Source of the DNA: Pustulibacterium marinum
GTDB taxonomy: Bacteria > Bacteroidota > Bacteroidia > Flavobacteriales > Flavobacteriaceae
Assembly: GCF_900116665.1 (NCBI RefSeq)
Contig: NZ_FPBK01000021.1
Coordinates: forward strand, 1-45,049
Direction of reading: 5' to 3'
Length of the DNA: 45,049 bases
The translations under genes were made by a program, and so were the position numbers. This document shows positions 1-7,183 of the stretch, one piece after another. A model generated the notes under the pieces. That model saw nothing but the letters and a program-made list of their open reading frames with translations, was not told the DNA's origin and did no database searches. Every line of letters begins with the position of its first letter. The stretch's first letter is position 1.

Positions 1-1
1 T

Positions 2-322
2 CGCGAACTACTGATACAAATATGTGATGCAGAGGGGATTGAAATCTTAAAAGGAGTTGTAAGTCAAGACCATGTGCACATGCATATAGAATATGCTCCT
101 AAATATAGTATAAGCTCAATAGTGAAACAAATGAAGGGAAGAACATCAAGGAAACTTCAACAAGAGTTTAGTTCACTGGGTCATACTTACTGGGGAAAAC
201 ATTTTTGGGCAGTAGGTTATGGAGTGTGGAGTACAGGAAATGTAACAGACGAAATGGTAAATGAGTACCTAGAGCATCACCGTAAAGATTCTTCAGATAA
301 TTCTAATTTTATATTAGAATAG
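2..322 (+). CDS. tnpA: IS200/IS605-family transposase TnpA (5' truncated by window edge)
   Basis: The reading frame is open from the first base, so this is the C-terminal part of a Y1-type (HUH) single-strand DNA transposase. Visible hallmarks are the metal-binding HVH in SQDHVHMH, then KGRTSRKL, the YWGKHFWAVGY block, and a C-terminal helix MVNEYLEHH whose Tyr is the expected nucleophile. About 106 codons are present; such proteins are usually 130-150 residues, so only the N-terminus is missing. No accessory TnpB is seen downstream. Two hairpins follow the stop codon closely, as expected for the subterminal palindromes this enzyme recognises. A RAYT (REP-associated transposase) is an alternative, because the diagnostic N-terminus is outside the window. 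Confidence 0.9.
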   Translation, partial: RELLIQICDAEGIEILKGVVSQDHVHMHIEYAPKYSISSIVKQMKGRTSRKLQQEFSSLGHTYWGKHFWAVGYGVWSTGNVTDEMVNEYLEHHRKDSSDNSNFILE

Positions 323-326
323 AAAT

Positions 327-384
327 GAGGGACTTTTAGTCCCTCGTGTTATCAAACCTCTGGACTTTGAGTCCAGAGTGGTTT
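327..384 (+). repeat. Tandem hairpins at the right end of the IS200-like element
   Basis: Hairpin 1 (327-345) is an 8-bp perfect stem, GAGGGACT/AGTCCCTC, around a TTT loop. Hairpin 2 (354-384) has a 13-bp stem with a 2-base bulge around a TTG loop. Their cores are nearly the same (GGACTTTTAGTCC and GGACTTTGAGTCC). They begin 5 bases after the transposase stop codon and lack a U-tract, so they resemble transposase recognition palindromes more than a terminator. Confidence 0.6.
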
Positions 385-410
385 AGTTTAAAAAAGAATA
401 AAGAAGATGG

Positions 411-437
411 TTGGTTTAGCCAAGGTTTGTAATTTTG
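411..437 (+). promoter_or_regulatory. Bacteroidota-type promoter for the mepB-like gene
   Basis: TTG at 411-413 is followed after 16 bases by TAATTTTG (430-437), an exact match to the Bacteroidota -7 consensus TANNTTTG, 25 bases upstream of the ATG at 463. An imperfect inverted repeat (TTGGTTTAGC at 411-420 and GCTAACCAA at 442-450) flanks the -7 box and could be an operator, but this is weak. Confidence 0.5.
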
Positions 438-462
438 AAAAGCTAACCAAAATGCAATTTAT

Positions 463-975
463 ATGTCGGCATCTGAAGTATTACATACAAATCTTCTAGC
501 AGTGGATACACAGATTTATACCAAACTATCTTTAAAAATAACAAGCATGCGTCCTCTAAAAGAAGGAACTGAATATGAGGCTTGTGAATTTGTATTAAAT
601 GGTTTGAAAATACATTCGAGAAGTGCTAAAATAACTCCTACTAAACTAGGTCAATTTGTGACTTTTTGGAAACGAAATGAACAAGGTGCCACAACTCCGT
701 ATTCAAATGATGAATTTTTTGATTTTTTGGTGGTGAATACAAGATTGGGCGATCGTTTAGGGCAATTTGTGTTTCCAAAATCCGTATTGATAGCACAAGG
801 TTATATTACATCAGCAATGAAACCTGGTAAAAGGGGCTTTAGAGTATATCCCGCTTGGGATACAGCAGTGAATAAGCAGGCTGTAAAAACTCAGCAATGG
901 CAATTACAATATTTTTATGAAGTATGCCCACAATTAGATTTGAATGTAGTACGCACGTTGTATACTTTGGAATAA
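463..975 (+). CDS. MepB-family protein
   Basis: The 170-residue product matches the MepB family (named after the third gene of the Staphylococcus aureus mepRAB efflux operon; biochemical role unknown). Seen in the protein: the conserved central segment KITPTKLGQFVTFWKR, then GDRLGQFVFPKSVL, and KRGFRVYPAWD near the C-terminus. It has no signal peptide or membrane segment, so it is probably cytosolic. The length is typical of the family. It stands alone: there is no MepA-like MATE pump or MarR regulator beside it, so a drug-resistance role should not be assumed. The ATG at 463 is supported by a good TAATTTTG promoter just upstream. Confidence 0.8.
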   Translation: MSASEVLHTNLLAVDTQIYTKLSLKITSMRPLKEGTEYEACEFVLNGLKIHSRSAKITPTKLGQFVTFWKRNEQGATTPYSNDEFFDFLVVNTRLGDRLGQFVFPKSVLIAQGYITSAMKPGKRGFRVYPAWDTAVNKQAVKTQQWQLQYFYEVCPQLDLNVVRTLYTLE

Positions 976-1114
976 AGGTGGTTTTGTTTTTATAAATAAA
1001 GAGTTTGGTATTTGAAAGTTATATCTTTATAAGATTAAAGAGTTGTAATTCTATATGAAATCGGTTCGTAGAACATTAGATCTTTTAGAGTATATACGTT
1101 ACCAAATCATTTTG

Positions 1115-1249
1115 CTATTGCACATATGGGATAGGCATAGCACCACTATAAACCATTAAGAAATTTGCTCCGATATGATCAAATACTTTTGTAAATAAAA
1201 AGATACCGCTTATTCTAAGGACTAAGGTGAGTAGGTTTCTGTTGGTCAT
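1115..1249 (-). pseudogene. Possible remnant of a small membrane protein gene
   Basis: A 44-codon minus-strand frame starts with ATG at 1249 and stops at 1115. Its product begins MTNRNLLTLVLRISGIFLF, which looks like the cytoplasmic start and first membrane helix of a genuine integral membrane protein, and ends with HIGANFLMVYSGAMPIPYVQ. It has no second complete helix, and downstream frames are not obviously continuous, so it may be a truncated gene. It could equally be an intact microprotein or chance. No family was recognised. Confidence 0.25.
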
Positions 1250-1291
1250 GTTGTTTATGATATAAATCGAATTGTGAAGGTATTACATTTA

Positions 1292-1316
1292 CCCATAAAA
1301 ATAAAATTTTTATGGG
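1292..1316. other. Perfect AT-rich hairpin
   Basis: CCCATAAAAAT and ATTTTTATGGG form an 11-bp perfect stem around an AAA loop. It lies between the minus-strand remnant and the next plus-strand gene. It could act as a weak bidirectional terminator, but there is no strong U-tract after the stem. Confidence 0.4.
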
Positions 1317-1415
1317 AATTAGTAGTATAGAGAGGATTGATGATTTAAGTACTTGTTTGTTGAGTAGATTTAGAACACTAGTGATGGTAGATATTTATTT
1401 TTATTGGTGGAGGGC

Positions 1416-1441
1416 TTGGAGTGTAAAAGTTGTATATTGCT
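1416..1441 (+). promoter_or_regulatory. Promoter-like segment, copy 1 (before the 74-residue membrane protein gene)
   Basis: A 26-bp segment runs from TTGG through AAAAGTTGTAT to TTGCT and matches the segment at 3081-3106 at 23 of 26 positions. Its TATATTGC approximates the TANNTTTG -7 element, 14 bases after TTG. The same arrangement occurs before the esterase gene, which suggests a duplicated promoter. Confidence 0.4.
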
Positions 1442-1506
1442 GTAAATAAAAAGTATTTATGCGTACTTTGTCAGTAGATAGCCTTGAATAATTAAATATC
1501 AATATC

Positions 1507-1731
1507 ATGAAAAAAAAATATCTTGCTGTAAAATCTTTAACTATTGCAGTATTTGGCGTTCTTGGAATGTTTTCTTTGTTAATGTTTCCATTTTTAGTTG
1601 GCGAAAACGATGCAGAAACTTCCCTTATTGGTTATGGATATGTAGGTTTGTTGTTTACTTCCATCACTGTAATTTATTTGATGGTTAGAAAAGATGTAAC
1701 TTATAATCACCATCAATTATTTATAAAATGA
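1507..1731 (+). CDS. Small two-helix membrane protein, unknown function
   Basis: This 74-residue protein has two hydrophobic stretches, at about residues 9-31 (SLTIAVFGVLGMFSLLMFPF) and 42-60 (YGYVGLLFTSITVIYLMV), joined by a short acidic loop (GENDAET). The N-terminus KKKYLAVK is positively charged, which suggests it sits in the cytoplasm. I do not recognise a family. Its last four bases overlap the ATG of the next small membrane protein gene (ATGA), so the two are almost certainly co-translated and may form a hetero-oligomer. Confidence 0.6.
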   Translation: MKKKYLAVKSLTIAVFGVLGMFSLLMFPFLVGENDAETSLIGYGYVGLLFTSITVIYLMVRKDVTYNHHQLFIK

Positions 1732-1919
1732 GAAAGAAATTACCAGTTATAATTCCGCTTGTTGTGTTCAATGTATTTACAGCATCGGTATTTTTTGGAA
1801 AAGGAATGCAAAGTGGTCCTGAAAGTTGGCGCTTCTACGCATCTTTAACAGGGTTTCTCATTGCTGCTTTTTTCTTAGTGCTAGTCTTAAGTAGAACTGA
1901 AAATTTCAAAACGAAGTAA
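1728..1919 (+). CDS. Small two-helix membrane protein, unknown function
   Basis: The 63-residue product has two predicted membrane helices (about residues 6-24 and 38-57) separated by GMQSGPESWRFYAS. It starts within the stop codon of the preceding small membrane protein gene (ATGA overlap), which indicates translational coupling. It ends at TAA 1917-1919, the first bases of a 26-bp sequence repeated at 3060-3085. No family was recognised and function cannot be assigned; the paired arrangement is the only functional clue. Confidence 0.6.
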   Translation: MRKKLPVIIPLVVFNVFTASVFFGKGMQSGPESWRFYASLTGFLIAAFFLVLVLSRTENFKTK

Positions 1920-1942
1920 TTTTTATTAGAAGATAGTTTGGT
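1917..1942 (+). repeat. 26-bp direct repeat, copy 1
   Basis: The 26 bases starting at the TAA stop codon (TAATTTTTATTAG followed by AAGATAGTTTGGT) are identical to 3060-3085, where they also begin at a stop codon. This is too long to be chance in 45 kb and points to a small segmental duplication of intergenic DNA. Confidence 0.75.
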
Positions 1943-2003
1943 TTGTATAGCGTTTTTCTTAATAATTTTCTAGTAGCTTTTTCAATTGACAGAAGAAAAA
2001 ACG

Positions 2004-2026
2004 TATAAAATAGTATCTTAGCTATT
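2004..2026 (+). promoter_or_regulatory. Promoter-like GTATAAAA...TATCTT segment
   Basis: GTATAAAATAG followed by TATCTT (2014-2019) and AGCTA resembles the segment before the esterase gene (GTATAAAAGTTG, TATCTT, GCTA). TATCTT is a plausible variant of the TANNTTTG -7 element. It lies about 60 bases upstream of the DUF6624 gene. Confidence 0.35.
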
Positions 2027-2081
2027 CTATGATGCAGACGTTTTATTTAAACAATTATTAATAGCGAGTATACCATACGCC

Positions 2082-3062
2082 ATGAAAAAACACCTAAGAT
2101 TACTGACGCTTTTGATATGTTTTGGGCTTACAATTGCTTTTGGACAAGAAAAGCAAACAAGTAATAAATTGATTGAAGAAGCCATGCAGTTTTATAATAG
2201 TAAAGACTATGTAACATCTGCCGAAAAATTTGAAAAAGCTTTTTTGATATCTGGAGATAAAATTAACATACTATACTACTATGTTGCGGCGTGTTCCAAT
2301 GCATTGGCCCAAAACCCGGATACTGCTTTTCAACAATTATTCAAAATTGTAAAAGATCCTTATTTTGAACATCCTGAAGATATTATGACCAATGCAGATT
2401 TAGAAATACTCCATCAGGATGAACGTTGGAACAAGCTTGGTGAACTTATTAAAATAACTAAGAAAAGGAAAGAGGCTTTGTATGACAAGCCTTTGATGGC
2501 TATGCTGGCTACTATTTCCAATGACGATCAAAAGTACCGGGAGGAATTGGATGTCATTATAGAAAAATATGGCTGGGATTCTGATGAATCAAAAGCACTT
2601 GTCAATAAGTTAGAGGAGCAAGACGCTTTGAATCTGAAAAAAGTAACAAAAATATTAGATGAGCGAGGTTGGTTGGGGCCGGATGTTATTGGCCTAGATG
2701 GTAATATGACATTATTTTTAGTGATTCAACATTCCGATCATGAAACACAGGAAAAGTATTTGCCAATGATGCGAGATGCTGTAGCTAAGGGAAATGCCAT
2801 AGCATCCAATTTAGCCTTGTTAGAAGATAGGGTTGCCTTAGCTAATGGCGAGAAACAAATTTATGGGAGTCAGCTAAAAACAAATCCTATAACAGGTATT
2901 AACTATGTGTATCCCATGATAGATCCAGATCATGTGAATGAAAGACGATCGGCTATGGGGCTAGGAACTATAGAAGCGTATGTTGCTATGTTTAATATAA
3001 CTTGGGATGTACAAGCCTATAAAAAGAGCCTGTTGGAGAGAGAAGCTCCATCGGAGAATTAA
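2082..3062 (+). CDS. Secreted DUF6624-domain protein with N-terminal TPR-like region
   Basis: This 326-residue protein begins with a signal peptide (hydrophobic LLTLLICFGLTIAF, cleavage expected near FGQ, residue 22). Residues about 28-130 look like TPR helices (FYNSKDYVTSAEKFEKAF). The C-terminal half, roughly 195-310, carries the features of DUF6624: GPDVIGLDGN, LVIQHSDHETQEKYLPMM, ALLEDRVALANGEKQIYGSQ, and a terminal RRSAMGLG. The biochemical function of this family is unknown. Export to the periplasm is expected from the leader. It is probably its own transcription unit, with a TATCTT promoter-like segment upstream and a duplicated intergenic repeat beginning at its stop codon. Confidence 0.8.
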   Translation: MKKHLRLLTLLICFGLTIAFGQEKQTSNKLIEEAMQFYNSKDYVTSAEKFEKAFLISGDKINILYYYVAACSNALAQNPDTAFQQLFKIVKDPYFEHPEDIMTNADLEILHQDERWNKLGELIKITKKRKEALYDKPLMAMLATISNDDQKYREELDVIIEKYGWDSDESKALVNKLEEQDALNLKKVTKILDERGWLGPDVIGLDGNMTLFLVIQHSDHETQEKYLPMMRDAVAKGNAIASNLALLEDRVALANGEKQIYGSQLKTNPITGINYVYPMIDPDHVNERRSAMGLGTIEAYVAMFNITWDVQAYKKSLLEREAPSEN

Positions 3063-3085
3063 TTTTTATTAGAAGATAGTTTGGT
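3060..3085 (+). repeat. 26-bp direct repeat, copy 2
   Basis: Identical to 1917-1942 and also starting at a gene's TAA stop codon. The last bases (TTTGGT) run into the promoter-like segment at 3081-3106. Confidence 0.75.
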
Positions 3086-3106
3086 GTATAAAAGTTGTAT
3101 CTTGCT
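3081..3106 (+). promoter_or_regulatory. Promoter-like segment, copy 2 (before the esterase gene)
   Basis: TTG, 14 bases, then TATCTTGC (3098-3105). It matches 1416-1441 at 23 of 26 positions. The ATG of the esterase gene lies about 40 bases downstream. Confidence 0.45.
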
Positions 3107-3142
3107 AGCACATATTCATAACCATCGTTAAATTCAAAAGTG

Positions 3143-3967
3143 ATGAAACATCAATTGCTGAGTATATTATTGTGCTGTATAGTTCAGCTTTCTTTGGGTC
3201 AAGCATTACCTGAAAAGGTTCAGGAACATGATTTTACAATAGGGAAATCAGTTTCTATTGCATCAACGGTATTAAACGAAACTAGAACGTTGAACATTTA
3301 CCTTCCGCAAAGTTATACGACGGACAGTATTCAAAAGTATCCTGTTATTTACCTGTTAGACGGTGGTAAAGACGAAGATTTTATACATATTTCGGGCCTT
3401 GTGCAGTTTGGTTCTTTTTCATGGATAAACATGCTACCGGAATCTATTGTAGTGGGCATAGCGAATGTAGACAGGAAACGAGATTTTACTTATCCGTCCA
3501 ATAATAGCTTAGATCAGGAAGAATTTCCAACCTCAGGAGGTTCTGAAAACTTTATCGAGTTTTTGGAAAATGAAGTTCAACCTTTTATAAACGCTACCTA
3601 TAGAGCTACTGACACCAAGACTTTGATAGGACAATCTTTAGGCGGACTGTTAGCTACGGAAATTTTGTTTGAAAAGCCCATTCTTTTTGATCATTACATT
3701 ATTGTGAGTCCCAGTTTATGGTGGGATGATGAAAAACTTTTAGATAGCACACCCAAGATATCTGAAAACGTAACATCAATATACATTGCTGGAGGAAAAG
3801 AAGGTGAAGTGATGGAACGTACAGCCAAGGAACTCTATACGCTTTTGCAAAAACATCGGTCTCCAAATACGCAGGTATATTATGAATTTTTAGAAGATAA
3901 AACTCATGGCGATGCTTTGCATATGGCAGTGTATCATGCGTTTGAAACCATTTTTAAAACGAAGTAA
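3143..3967 (+). CDS. Secreted alpha/beta-hydrolase, esterase (Esterase D/Fes-like)
   Basis: The 274-residue product has a signal peptide (LLSILLCCIVQLSLGQ) and an alpha/beta-hydrolase fold of the putative esterase family that includes enterochelin esterase and esterase D. Visible features: strand PVIYLLDGG (oxyanion region), nucleophile elbow GQSLGG with Ser at about 165, an acidic segment GGKEGEVME, and the probable catalytic His at about 255 in DKTHGD. It is expected to hydrolyse an ester in the periplasm; the substrate cannot be read from sequence. The start could be the GTG three bases upstream, but ATG at 3143 gives the normal leader. The stop codon overlaps the next start by one base, so it is co-translated with the cyclase-family gene. 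Confidence 0.85.
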   Translation: MKHQLLSILLCCIVQLSLGQALPEKVQEHDFTIGKSVSIASTVLNETRTLNIYLPQSYTTDSIQKYPVIYLLDGGKDEDFIHISGLVQFGSFSWINMLPESIVVGIANVDRKRDFTYPSNNSLDQEEFPTSGGSENFIEFLENEVQPFINATYRATDTKTLIGQSLGGLLATEILFEKPILFDHYIIVSPSLWWDDEKLLDSTPKISENVTSIYIAGGKEGEVMERTAKELYTLLQKHRSPNTQVYYEFLEDKTHGDALHMAVYHAFETIFKTK

Positions 3968-4656
3968 TGGAAATTATAGATTTGAGTCAGGAAATTTATG
4001 AGGGGATGCCTGTTTATAAAGATCTTCCACAAGTAAAAATGAGTATTCACAATTCTCACGAAGAGTGGAGCGGCATTGAAAATCCTACAGTAAAAACTCC
4101 CGCTGTTCATAAGTTGGAACTTGGCGAGCATACAGGAACCCATGTAGATGCTATAAATCATATGGCTATTCAGCATAAAGGAAAATCTATAGATACCATG
4201 CCGTTGTCTATGTTTTATACAGAAGGTATTTGTTTAGATTTTTCACATAAAGGACTCAAAGAACTTATAGACACTCATGAGATAATAGCAGCTTGTGAAG
4301 CAGCAGCACACACTATAAAAAGGGGCGATACCGTATTGTTTTATACAGATCATTACAGAAAGCATTTTGCCAGTGAACACTGGGGGAATGGTCCCGGATT
4401 AACCATTGCTGCTGCACAATGGCTTGGAGAAAAAGGCATTTCGGCATTTGGCGTAGAAACCATGTCACCGGGAGTGCCGGGAATATCTAACAAACAAGTG
4501 CATCATATTTGTGGTGAAATGAATTTTACCCATTATGAAAACTTAATCAATCTTCATTTGTTAATTGGTAAAGGACGTTTTAGATTTATTGGACTACCTT
4601 TAAAAATAAGAGGAGGTACAGGATCACCCGTAAGAGCTGTAGCGGTATTTGAATGA
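3967..4656 (+). CDS. Cyclase-family metal-dependent hydrolase (kynurenine formamidase-like)
   Basis: This 229-residue protein belongs to the cyclase/kynurenine formamidase superfamily (PF04199). The metal-binding motif EHTGTHVDAINH is intact (His55, His59, Asp61, His65), preceded by the usual N-terminal DLSQEIYEGMPVY. A second conserved block GVETMSPG lies near residue 160. It has no signal peptide, so it is cytoplasmic, unlike its partner. It begins in the last base of the esterase stop codon. No other tryptophan-degradation gene is nearby, so a formamidase role is unproven; members also hydrolyse other amides and cyclic substrates. Confidence 0.85.
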   Translation: MEIIDLSQEIYEGMPVYKDLPQVKMSIHNSHEEWSGIENPTVKTPAVHKLELGEHTGTHVDAINHMAIQHKGKSIDTMPLSMFYTEGICLDFSHKGLKELIDTHEIIAACEAAAHTIKRGDTVLFYTDHYRKHFASEHWGNGPGLTIAAAQWLGEKGISAFGVETMSPGVPGISNKQVHHICGEMNFTHYENLINLHLLIGKGRFRFIGLPLKIRGGTGSPVRAVAVFE

Positions 4657-4733
4657 TGAACATTTTCAATAGTGATAAATGCTTGTAATAATTAGGATTT
4701 AGAATTAACGAAGGAACGTAAATTCACTATTTT

Positions 4734-5447
4734 ATGAAGAATAGCAAAACCATAAAGTATTTGATGATAGTGCTGGCTATTTCCATTTTCACAGTTTTTA
4801 CATTGCATTGGAGTGGGGTAAAATTGCCAGTATTTTTCAATGACCCAACGGAATTGGTGACTGGCAAAATAGTTCAGGTAGCATTGAAACCATCTGCTCT
4901 GGTAAGGTTTGGTTTTGTACATGATCAGGAAATAAAAGTTCTGTTTACGTTGCGAGATAGTAGTTATATAGGTACTTATGTTTTTAAAAGTCCTAATAAA
5001 ACGCTGGCTGTTGGTGATAGTGCACTGTTGAAAGTATCTAAAAAGACAACAGAAGTGGTGGATGTTGTACAAGTATCATCAGGAAAAAAATATCCAGACT
5101 GGAATACACTTGTTTATGCGTATAGCGGTAAGGAAATGAAAGAGTACATTAGTTTTAAGAATGAAATATTTTCTTTAAAAAGTTTTAAAAAGGATCGATA
5201 TCAAAATGCTGAAGTTCTAGGAGTTTTTGAACCACATCAAGACACGCTAAAGGTGAAGTGTATTCAAAGAATAGCTCCCGATGGTTCAGTAGCTTATTTT
5301 TTGAACGAAAAAAGCAAGGAATTTAAGTATTTGATAAGACCAGATGAACTTATTGATGTACAGAACCAGAAATCATACAAGCGTTCTCAAATACATACAA
5401 CTGTTTCAGATAGTATTGTGGTTCGTTCGGTATCGGGAGTAAATTAG
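4734..5447 (+). CDS. Membrane-anchored protein of unknown function
   Basis: The 237-residue protein has one N-terminal hydrophobic segment (YLMIVLAISIFTVFTLHW, about residues 9-26) that could be a signal anchor or uncleaved leader, followed by a soluble domain rich in beta-strand-like sequence (LVTGKIVQVAL, KVLFTLRDSSYIGTYVF). The first part of the soluble region, with VGDSALLKVSKK, recalls small beta-barrel domains seen in other Bacteroidota hypothetical proteins, but I cannot name a family. It is flanked by short gaps (about 80 and 40 bases) and may be transcribed with the following secreted protein gene. Confidence 0.6.
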   Translation: MKNSKTIKYLMIVLAISIFTVFTLHWSGVKLPVFFNDPTELVTGKIVQVALKPSALVRFGFVHDQEIKVLFTLRDSSYIGTYVFKSPNKTLAVGDSALLKVSKKTTEVVDVVQVSSGKKYPDWNTLVYAYSGKEMKEYISFKNEIFSLKSFKKDRYQNAEVLGVFEPHQDTLKVKCIQRIAPDGSVAYFLNEKSKEFKYLIRPDELIDVQNQKSYKRSQIHTTVSDSIVVRSVSGVN

Positions 5448-5486
5448 TTTAATGATTTAATAAAAATAATTTTAAAATACATATCA

Positions 5487-6275
5487 ATGAAAAAGGCAAT
5501 CATCATACTATTCGTTTTAATAAGTAGTATTCAAACAGGTAATGCTCAATCTGATAATATAGCGATAAAAACAGAGGGCTTACAGGAAGCTAATTATTTA
5601 AAAATGAATGATTTTTATTTAACGCACTATTTATATCTAGATCTTTTCATACGTGAAAATTTGTATCTCGAAGCTACGGTTGAAGATGTTTCCGCTGTTA
5701 TAAAGGCCATTAAAACGTATGTTTCTCCTGATAACAAATTGGATATAGAAATAAAAAAACCTGGTAAGCAAAAATATATCATACGTTTTGTACTGTTACA
5801 GAAAGATGGTAAAGAGTTATTGATCGCTTTTACCAATTGGACTACAGAGAAAAAGAAATTTGAGAAAGAAATAAAATTTGAAAATAACTCCTACACACGT
5901 TGGTATTTTTTAAATGGTAGTAAAATGACGTACCGAAAAGATATGTCTACCGAAAATGATTATACTTCAATGACTCCGTTAGATTTAGCAAATGCATATT
6001 TGTTTGATGAGCTTGCAGATAATGATGCTCAAATAGAACCACAAATAACCAATGTTTTGGAAGAAGAAGGAGTAAGCGTTGCAGATGAAATTTATGCGAG
6101 ATTACTGCTTTTGAAATATGAAATTTTTAGAGATGATTCAGAAGGTATAGAAATGCAAGTAAAACACCTTGATAAACTATTTGAAAGTAATGAAACCTCT
6201 ATGGATTTAAGAGGTTGGAAATCGGCCTACGATATGACAAAATTTCAAATAGCACTGACTAAAGAATTGGAATAA
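5487..6275 (+). CDS. Secreted protein of unknown function
   Basis: The 262-residue protein has a clear signal peptide (KKAIIILFVLISSIQTGNAQ, cleavage after NAQ, residue 21). The mature part is mixed alpha/beta with lysine-rich stretches (EIKKPGKQKYIIRFVLLQKDGK) and a helical C-terminal third. Residues 60-135 look like a compact domain, but no family or catalytic motif was recognised. It lies 39 bases after the previous gene and could form a transcription unit with it. Confidence 0.6.
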   Translation: MKKAIIILFVLISSIQTGNAQSDNIAIKTEGLQEANYLKMNDFYLTHYLYLDLFIRENLYLEATVEDVSAVIKAIKTYVSPDNKLDIEIKKPGKQKYIIRFVLLQKDGKELLIAFTNWTTEKKKFEKEIKFENNSYTRWYFLNGSKMTYRKDMSTENDYTSMTPLDLANAYLFDELADNDAQIEPQITNVLEEEGVSVADEIYARLLLLKYEIFRDDSEGIEMQVKHLDKLFESNETSMDLRGWKSAYDMTKFQIALTKELE

Positions 6276-6379
6276 TGCATACCTATAGCAAGGCAATCAG
6301 TTATAAATAGGCAACAAATTTGGGGTATGTTTTATATGAAAAAAGTATCTTTAATAATCGATACCTAATACCATTGGCT

Positions 6380-6970
6380 ATGAACAAACAATTGCTAAAA
6401 TGCTTTCTAGGATTACTATTCTTCATGCAACTTTCGATGGCCCAACAGGATGTAGAAGTTACTTTCATGCTAGAAAACCATGCTAGTATAGAAACTTATT
6501 TGGAAGCTCAACAAGTCAGCTTTTTTGAAGGAGAACTTGCCACGTTAAAAGGATTTGAAAATTTTGTTGCCTTTAGTAAAGTTGGTAAACTTGCCGTACC
6601 AGAAGCTTATTTTTTCAATGCTCAAGGGGAATTGATTAAAAACAGGAACAAAGGGGTAAGTTGTGGTGCTACTATAAAAAAACTTGCCAAGGTAGCCCAC
6701 ATGAAAACAGACCCTACCCAAACTTTAGAAGACTTCTTAAAAGATGTTCATATATTGGACCAGCGTACTTTTATGGAGGATGGAACCACGCTGTATGTAG
6801 TGATCAATTGGGCTAAGTTTTTGAGTGAACAAAGTGAAGTGTCTTTTAATTGGTTCAACAGTTTGCATCATTCCGATACTTTAAAAGTAAAGGTATTGTT
6901 GTTGAACTTAGACTTGCAAGAAGCATGGAATATGACGCAAGATCAAAAAGATTTTTTAGGAGTTTTGTAA
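6380..6970 (+). CDS. Secreted protein, possibly thioredoxin-fold, unknown function
   Basis: Starting at ATG 6380 gives a 196-residue protein with a normal signal peptide (LLKCFLGLLFFMQLSMAQ). A longer frame opens at 6320, but it would overlap a promoter-like TATCTTT (6342-6348) and put 20 residues before the leader, so the shorter start is preferred. The segment VPEAYFFNAQGELIKN resembles the cis-Pro region of thioredoxin-fold proteins, but no CXXC active site is present; a lone SCGA follows. A degenerate thioredoxin-like domain is possible but weakly supported. Confidence 0.55.
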   Translation: MNKQLLKCFLGLLFFMQLSMAQQDVEVTFMLENHASIETYLEAQQVSFFEGELATLKGFENFVAFSKVGKLAVPEAYFFNAQGELIKNRNKGVSCGATIKKLAKVAHMKTDPTQTLEDFLKDVHILDQRTFMEDGTTLYVVINWAKFLSEQSEVSFNWFNSLHHSDTLKVKVLLLNLDLQEAWNMTQDQKDFLGVL

Positions 6971-7183
6971 CCCTATAACTGACTTATTCATTTGTTTTTA
7001 TCCTCTTTCTAAGCAACCTTCTACAAGTACTACGCTGTGATTCCTTTTGAAAAAAAACCTATCAAAAGCGGCTCACACCGTTTGGCCTGTAAATAGGAGT
7101 AGAATATTTATTTTAATTCAGCAGTATTTTTATAGCAAGTTAAAAATGGTATCTTCCCAAAACCATCAAAACTTTTAGATTTT

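Larger units (their letters stand above)
976..1506. other. 531-bp intergenic stretch with a hairpin and a possible gene remnant
   Basis: This AT-rich gap holds no convincing intact gene. Three things are visible: a short minus-strand reading frame that looks like the start of a membrane protein (1115-1249), an 11-bp perfect AT-rich hairpin (1292-1316), and a promoter-like segment before the next gene (1416-1441). Each is listed separately. Confidence 0.6.

Noticed and set aside
411-450. Inverted repeat TTGGTTTAGC / GCTAACCAA around the mepB promoter as a MarR operator
   Set aside because: The arms differ in length and no MarR-type gene is nearby; kept only as a remark on the promoter.
1909-1920. 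Shared AAAACGAAGTAAT at the ends of the genes at 1728 and 3143
   Set aside because: It is short, encodes the common ending KTK, and is probably coincidence, unlike the 26-bp repeat next to it.
6320-6379. Longer start for the secreted protein gene ending at 6970
   Set aside because: It covers a promoter-like TATCTT and places 20 residues ahead of a normal signal peptide.
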